Assembly (NCBI GenBank): GCA_030043545.1
Contig: JASHXM010000161.1
Span: 1 to 10,047 of the forward strand
Length of the DNA stretch: 10,047 nucleotides
Reading direction: 5' to 3'
From: Thermoplasmata archaeon
Lineage (GTDB): Archaea; Thermoplasmatota; Thermoplasmata; Lutacidiplasmatales; UBA184
The position numbers were made by a program, and so were the translations under genes. The notes beneath the pieces were generated by a model, which was given only the letters and a program-made list of their open reading frames with translations, did not search any database and was not told the DNA's origin. This document shows, in pieces, positions 6,646-10,047 of this stretch (positions within the stretch are counted from its first letter, which is position 1; every line of letters starts with the position of its first letter).

Positions 6646-7521
6646 ATGGCAGCGACGGTTGCGGGACCCCGTCGAGACCTCGCCGTCTCCGGGCACGTGA
6701 ACGTCGATCGGTTCCTGTCGGTCGACCGGTTCCCGGCGCCCGATCGGACCGAGCCGGTCCGGGGCGCGCGGGTCGCCCTCGGCGGGACCGCCACGAACGT
6801 CGCGTTGGTGGCGGCCGCGCACGGGGTCCGGGTCGGCCTGATCGCACGGATCGGGGTCGGGTTCCCCCCCGACTTCCGCCGACGGCTCGTCCGCGCCCGC
6901 ATCGACCTGGGCGGGCTCCGCACGGTGCCGAGCCGCCGGACTCCGGAGTGCTACATCGTCGAGGACCGGGACGGCCATCAGCGGACGATGATCGACCAGG
7001 GCGCGATGGACAGCGGCGTCGATGCGACGGTCAGCCGTTCGTGGTTGGGACGGTTCGCCTGGCTCCACGTCGGCACCGGTGCGCCGACTGATCAGCTGGC
7101 GCTCGCCTCCACGGCCCGATCGCTCGGGCTGCGGGTCGCCGCGGACCCCGCCCAGGAGATCTTCTACGGATGGAGCGGCCGCGAGCTGCGCCGACTGCTC
7201 GCGGAGTCGGAGATCCTGTTCGGCAATGCGGCGGAGCTCGATCACGCCGCGCGCCTGACAGGGGTCCGAGGCCCGCGCGGGCTGCTCGAGCGGGTTCCCC
7301 TGGTTGTACGGACGGAGGGCCCGCGTGGGGCGACCGCGTTCGCGCGCTCCGGCGCAGTCCACGTTCCCGCCGTTCGACCGCGCCGCCGACGCACGTTCGT
7401 GGGCGCGGGCGATGCCTTTCGCGGCGGATTCTACGGGGCGTTTTTCCGGGGGGCCCCGACGCCGACCTGCCTCGCGGCCGGAACCACGGCCGCCGCGCGC
7501 TGGATCGCGGGACCGGGGTAG
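6646..7521 (+). CDS. PfkB-family carbohydrate/nucleoside kinase
   Basis: A 291-residue ribokinase-like kinase that transfers phosphate from ATP to a sugar or nucleoside. Features in order: a first strand with DLAVSGHVNVDRFLSV (11-26); the substrate-binding glycine loop LGGTATNVA (45-53), the family's first signature region; EILFGNAAEL (189-198), matching the usual 'N-x-x-E'; VVRTEGPRGA (220-229) for 'vKxGxxGa'; and the anion-hole/catalytic block GAGDAFRGGF (253-262) with D256 as the base. The second signature usually begins with Asp ('DTTGAGD'), but here it reads R-T-F-V-G-A-G-D. Substrate is open: ribokinase, adenosine kinase, ADP-dependent or archaeal phosphofructokinase-like groups are all possible. 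ATG 6646 gives the full family length. The stop is eight bases before moeA, so the two are very likely co-transcribed. No convincing TATA box is seen immediately upstream. Confidence 0.9.
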   Translation: MAATVAGPRRDLAVSGHVNVDRFLSVDRFPAPDRTEPVRGARVALGGTATNVALVAAAHGVRVGLIARIGVGFPPDFRRRLVRARIDLGGLRTVPSRRTPECYIVEDRDGHQRTMIDQGAMDSGVDATVSRSWLGRFAWLHVGTGAPTDQLALASTARSLGLRVAADPAQEIFYGWSGRELRRLLAESEILFGNAAELDHAARLTGVRGPRGLLERVPLVVRTEGPRGATAFARSGAVHVPAVRPRRRRTFVGAGDAFRGGFYGAFFRGAPTPTCLAAGTTAAARWIAGPG

Positions 7522-7529
7522 GGTGCCTC

Positions 7530-8777
7530 ATGGAGATGCACGCGTTCGGCCGACTCCTGCCCGCATCGACCGCGCGTCGCCGGCTCCTGGCGGCGGTGCG
7601 CCCGATCGACCGGATCGAGCGGTGCGACGTCGCCGACGCGTTCGATCGGATCGCGGCGCAGCCGCTGCGCGCCCCTCGACCGATCCCCGACTTCGCCCGC
7701 GCCGCCTGGGACGGGTACGCGGTCCGGAGCGTCGACACCGCCCCGGCCCGGCGCGGAGCGCCGGTCGAGCTCCGCGTCGTCGCCGAACTGTACGCCGAAG
7801 AGCGACGTCCGGTCTCGATCCGACCGCACCAGGCCGCCGCGATCGCCACGGGGGCACCGCTCCCTCGGGGCTCCGACGCCGTTGCGATCTTCGAGGATGT
7901 GGAGCGGTCGGGGGATCGGATCCGGATCGAGCGCTCGGTACGCCCGGGAACGCGGGTCGTACCCGTCGGGGGCGACCTGGCGCGCGGAGCGGTGCTCGCC
8001 CGCCGCGCGGAACGGCTGGGGGCGGCGGACGTCGGGGCGATCGCGTCGGCGGGGTTCGCCTCGGTCCGGGTCTACGCCCGTCCGATCGTGGAGGTGGTGC
8101 CGAACGGCAACGAACTGATCCCCCCCGGCGGTCGCCGCGGACCGGGCCGCATCTTCGAGAGCAACAACGCGGCGCTGGCGGGCGCCATCCGGGCGAGCGG
8201 CGGGATCCCCCGACTGGGGCCCCCGCTCCCCGATGACGCGGCGGCGATCGAATCGGCGCTGCGCTCCGCACTTCGCCGGGCGGATCTCGTCCTCGCGACG
8301 GGGGGAAGCTCCGTCGGCGAGCGCGACCACCTGCCCCGCATCCTCCCGCGGCTGGGGCGAATGCTGTTCCACGGCGTGGCCGTCCGGCCGGGGAAGCCGA
8401 CCTTGGCGGCGGTCGCCGGGCGGAAGCTCGTCCTGGGCCTCCCCGGGCACCCGACGTCGTGCCTCGCGAACATGTTCTGGCTCGTCGATCCGGCGATCCG
8501 GCGGCTTGCGCGACGGCCGGGCCCGGGATGGAGCGTGGAGACGACGGTCGCGGCGGCCGATCTGCCCGCCCCGCCGCCGGGGATGACGGCGGTGGTGCCG
8601 CTCGCCCTCGTCGGCGGTCGCGCGTTCCCCACGTTCCGGGGCTCGGCGGCGATCTCGAGCTTGCGGCCCGCGAACGGGTTCGCGTTCCAGACCCCCGGGC
8701 GGGCGGCGGTCGCCCGGGGCGAGCGTCTCCGGGTCTGCCGGCTCGACCCGCCGCTCGGCGGCCCGTCAAACGGTTAA
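7530..8777 (+). CDS. moeA: Molybdopterin molybdotransferase MoeA, archaeal type
   Basis: MoeA inserts molybdate (or tungstate in many archaea) into adenylylated molybdopterin, the last common step of Moco/Wco synthesis. The 415 residues contain the usual domains. An N-terminal linker carries PIPDFARAAWDGYAV (51-65), equivalent to 'LPxFdnSaMDGYA'. Domain II has ATGAPLPRGSDAVAIFED (106-123). The MogA-like domain III (about 183-325) has PNGNEL (191-196), GRIFESN (206-212), TGGSSVGERDH (257-267), the Mo-binding-loop block VRPGKPT (285-291) and GLPGHPTSC (303-311). A C-terminal beta domain (335-410) ends with FQTPGRAAVARGERLRV. GHPTSC and RPGKP are typical of archaeal MoeA. The start is ATG 7530, eight bases after the kinase stop; ATG 7536 in frame is an alternative with GGAG too close to it. 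Moco partner genes are not in the window. Confidence 0.95.
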   Translation: MEMHAFGRLLPASTARRRLLAAVRPIDRIERCDVADAFDRIAAQPLRAPRPIPDFARAAWDGYAVRSVDTAPARRGAPVELRVVAELYAEERRPVSIRPHQAAAIATGAPLPRGSDAVAIFEDVERSGDRIRIERSVRPGTRVVPVGGDLARGAVLARRAERLGAADVGAIASAGFASVRVYARPIVEVVPNGNELIPPGGRRGPGRIFESNNAALAGAIRASGGIPRLGPPLPDDAAAIESALRSALRRADLVLATGGSSVGERDHLPRILPRLGRMLFHGVAVRPGKPTLAAVAGRKLVLGLPGHPTSCLANMFWLVDPAIRRLARRPGPGWSVETTVAAADLPAPPPGMTAVVPLALVGGRAFPTFRGSAAISSLRPANGFAFQTPGRAAVARGERLRVCRLDPPLGGPSNG

Positions 8778-8778
8778 G
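8771..8778 (+). promoter_or_regulatory. Possible weak promoter element before purQ, across the moeA stop
   Basis: CGGTTAAG contains the moeA TAA and is the only AT-rich spot before purQ. Its centre is about 26 bases before the purQ GTG (8801), the spacing expected for a leaderless transcript. CCGT/ACGG arms (8763-8766, 8770-8773) lie next to it. The element is weak, and read-through from moeA remains equally likely. Confidence 0.3.
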
Positions 8779-8800
8779 CGCGGTCTCTCCTCCGGGCTCC

Positions 8801-9631
8801 GTGGGGACGCGTCCGCTGCGCATCGCCATCGTGGCGATCGAGGGGACGAACTGCGACGAGGAGCTTCGGGTCGCGCTGGAGGCGCTAGGGACCCGGCCCG
8901 AGGTCGTCACCCTGAACCAGCTCGGCGACGACCCGGGGCGGACGGCCCGGCACCGGGCGCTCGACGACTTCGACTGCCTGTTCTTCCCCGGCGGCTTCTC
9001 CGGCGGCGACTACGTGCGAGCCGGCGCGATCTTGGCGGCGCGGGTGCGCGCCGCGATCGGTCCGTCGCTCGAGGAGTTCGTCCGCTCCGGCCGGACCGTC
9101 GGCGGGATCTGCAACGGGTTCCAGGTGGTGACCGAGCTCGGGCTCCTCCCCGGTCGACCGGACGGACGCCTGGGACCTCCCGACGCCGCGCTGGTGACGA
9201 ACGACTCCGGGCACTACGAGTGCCGGCCGACGTTCGTCGCTTGGAGCGGCGGCCGATTCCCGCCTCTGGCCGGTACCCCGGCAGGGACCCGGTTCCTGTT
9301 CCCGTCGGGCCACGGGGAAGGGAAACTGGTACTCTCGGGCGACGGCGCCGCTCGACGGGCGGAGCTCGCCGACCGCGGTCAGGTCCTGTTCCGGTGGGTC
9401 GCGCCGGACGGCGGCCCGGCGGTCTACCCGTGGAACCCGAACGGGACGGAGGGCGACATCGCTGGGCTCACGAACCCGGGCGGGAACGTCTTCGGCCTGA
9501 TGCCCCACCCCGAGCGGGCGTTCTTCCGGGCGCAGACGCCGGAGTGGACCCGCTCCGGCGGCCCCGACGGGTTCGGGGACGGCCGCCGGTTCCTCGAAGC
9601 GGTCGTCCGCTCCGCCTCCGAGCGCGCGTAG
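8801..9631 (+). CDS. purQ: Phosphoribosylformylglycinamidine synthase glutaminase subunit
   Basis: PurQ is the class I glutamine amidotransferase subunit that releases ammonia from glutamine and passes it to PurL for conversion of FGAR to FGAM in purine synthesis. At 276 residues it is longer than the 210-230 of bacterial PurQ. Seen motifs: EGTNCDEE (14-21), FFPGGFSGGDYVRAG (61-75), the nucleophile elbow GGICNGFQV (101-109) with C104, FLFPSGHGEGKLV (165-177), NPNGTEGDIAGLTNPGG (212-228) and the catalytic MPHPERAFF (234-242) with H236 and E238. These resemble both archaeal PurQ and the glutaminase domain of large PurL. GTG 8801 is preferred: the frame is open upstream within moeA but shows no PurQ-like residues before RIAIVAIEG. 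No Shine-Dalgarno is seen and moeA ends 23 bases earlier. Neither purS nor purL is in the window. Confidence 0.95.
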   Translation: MGTRPLRIAIVAIEGTNCDEELRVALEALGTRPEVVTLNQLGDDPGRTARHRALDDFDCLFFPGGFSGGDYVRAGAILAARVRAAIGPSLEEFVRSGRTVGGICNGFQVVTELGLLPGRPDGRLGPPDAALVTNDSGHYECRPTFVAWSGGRFPPLAGTPAGTRFLFPSGHGEGKLVLSGDGAARRAELADRGQVLFRWVAPDGGPAVYPWNPNGTEGDIAGLTNPGGNVFGLMPHPERAFFRAQTPEWTRSGGPDGFGDGRRFLEAVVRSASERA

Positions 9632-10047
9632 CCGACCGGGCGCGGGTCAGCTCCCAGACCTCGAGGGTCTCCCCCCCGAGACGGCGTTCGGCGACCGTGC
9701 GGACCGCGCCCCCCCGCGCCCGCCATCGGGCCCGGAGCGCCGCGCGACGGGTCGGCTCCTGGAGGGAGGAGACGAGCACGTACGCCCGGCCGCCGTCGGC
9801 GAGGTGGTCGGGGAGCGTCCGCAGGATCCGCGCCGTGACCGCCCACCCGTCTCGGCCGCCGTCGAGCGCGATGTTCGTCCACGGGTCGGGATCGCGTTGG
9901 GCGACGGTCGTCGGGAGGTACGGCGGGTTGGCGACGATCCGGTCGAACGAACCGAGCCCAGCAGCGAGGTCGGTGCGCACGACGTGGACGACCACCCCCG
10001 CCGATCGGGCGAGCTGGGCGGCCGCGCGGACCGCCGCGGGCGCGACG
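9468..10047 (-). CDS. HemK/Mtq2-type protein glutamine N5-methyltransferase (5' end outside window)
   Basis: A Rossmann-fold SAM-dependent methyltransferase, incomplete at its N-terminus because the frame runs past 10047. The visible part begins after the SAM-binding glycine motif with AAVRAAAQLARSAGV, the helix that normally follows the acidic end of strand 2. It then has RTDLAAGL, the catalytic and substrate motif NPPYLP, and ALDGGRDGWAV, a strong signature of the HemK/Mtq2 group. PDHLADGGRAYVLVSS and ETLEVWELTR close the domain. Archaeal members methylate the GGQ glutamine of release factor aRF1, usually with Trm112; that role is inferred. The domain ends near 9650, yet the frame continues without a stop for about 57 Arg/Gly/Ser-rich residues to 9468, antisense to the last 164 bases of purQ. 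The tail is probably a by-product of GC-rich sequence, a genuine long overlap, or the result of a frameshift. Confidence 0.85.
   Translation of the reverse strand, partial: VAPAAVRAAAQLARSAGVVVHVVRTDLAAGLGSFDRIVANPPYLPTTVAQRDPDPWTNIALDGGRDGWAVTARILRTLPDHLADGGRAYVLVSSLQEPTRRAALRARWRARGGAVRTVAERRLGGETLEVWELTRARSATRARRRSGRPLRGTGGRPRTRRGRRSGSTPASAPGRTPARGGASGRRRSRPGS

Noticed and set aside
8459..8800. N-terminal extension of PurQ
   Set aside because: It would lie inside moeA in another frame; PurQ similarity begins at RIAIVAIEG just after GTG 8801.
1..10047. tRNA, rRNA, CRISPR, insertion sequences or defence genes
   Set aside because: No cloverleaf-like segment, spaced direct repeats, transposase or integrase motif, or terminal inverted repeat was found on either strand by reading; the genes are conserved housekeeping ones.

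Overview
The window is a very GC-rich (roughly 70 percent or more by eye), tightly packed stretch of an archaeal chromosome carrying conserved housekeeping genes. The archaeal assignment rests on several signals: archaeal-type families (a COG1407 phosphoesterase, a COG1395 HTH regulator with an N-terminal nuclease-like domain, a UPF0200 nucleotide kinase and a two-domain-organised archaeal MoeA), a single-subunit alpha2 glycyl-tRNA synthetase with a Cys4 zinc site, and short AT-rich TATA-like boxes that stand out in the few intergenic gaps. Several genes start almost at the predicted transcription start, which suggests leaderless mRNAs. A GC-rich member of Thermoplasmatota or a relative is plausible, but the phylum cannot be fixed from this sequence alone.

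Layout. Positions 1-250 hold the C-terminal end of a YyaL/DUF255 thioredoxin-domain protein (+). It overlaps tail to tail with a metallophosphoesterase (-, 195-1004). A divergent promoter (1005-1116) separates that gene from a regulator operon on + : the COG1395 HTH regulator (1117-2097), translationally coupled through a GTGA overlap to an unrecognised, TraB-like 217-residue protein (2094-2747). This operon converges, with stop codons sharing one CTAG, on a four-gene minus-strand block: amidohydrolase (5468-6556), glyS (3969-5471, ATGA overlap), then after a 59-base gap with its own TATA box a coiled-coil protein (3283-3909) and a UPF0200 kinase (2744-3286, ATGA overlap). A second divergent promoter (6557-6645) leads to a + block: PfkB sugar/nucleoside kinase (6646-7521), moeA (7530-8777) and purQ (8801-9631). 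PurQ converges with a HemK/Mtq2-type glutamine methyltransferase (-, truncated by the window edge at 10047).

The genes cover protein synthesis (GlyRS, release-factor methyltransferase), cofactor synthesis (MoeA), purine synthesis (PurQ), nucleotide or sugar phosphorylation (PfkB, UPF0200), purine/pyrimidine-type deamination or hydrolysis (amidohydrolase) and nucleic-acid-related functions (phosphoesterase, HTH regulator). I see no tRNA, rRNA, CRISPR array, insertion sequence, integrase or att site, and no stretch over 300 bases lacks a gene. This is core rather than accessory DNA. The least understood parts are the TraB-like partner of the HTH regulator, the coiled-coil partner of UPF0200, and active-site departures in GlyRS and the PfkB kinase.
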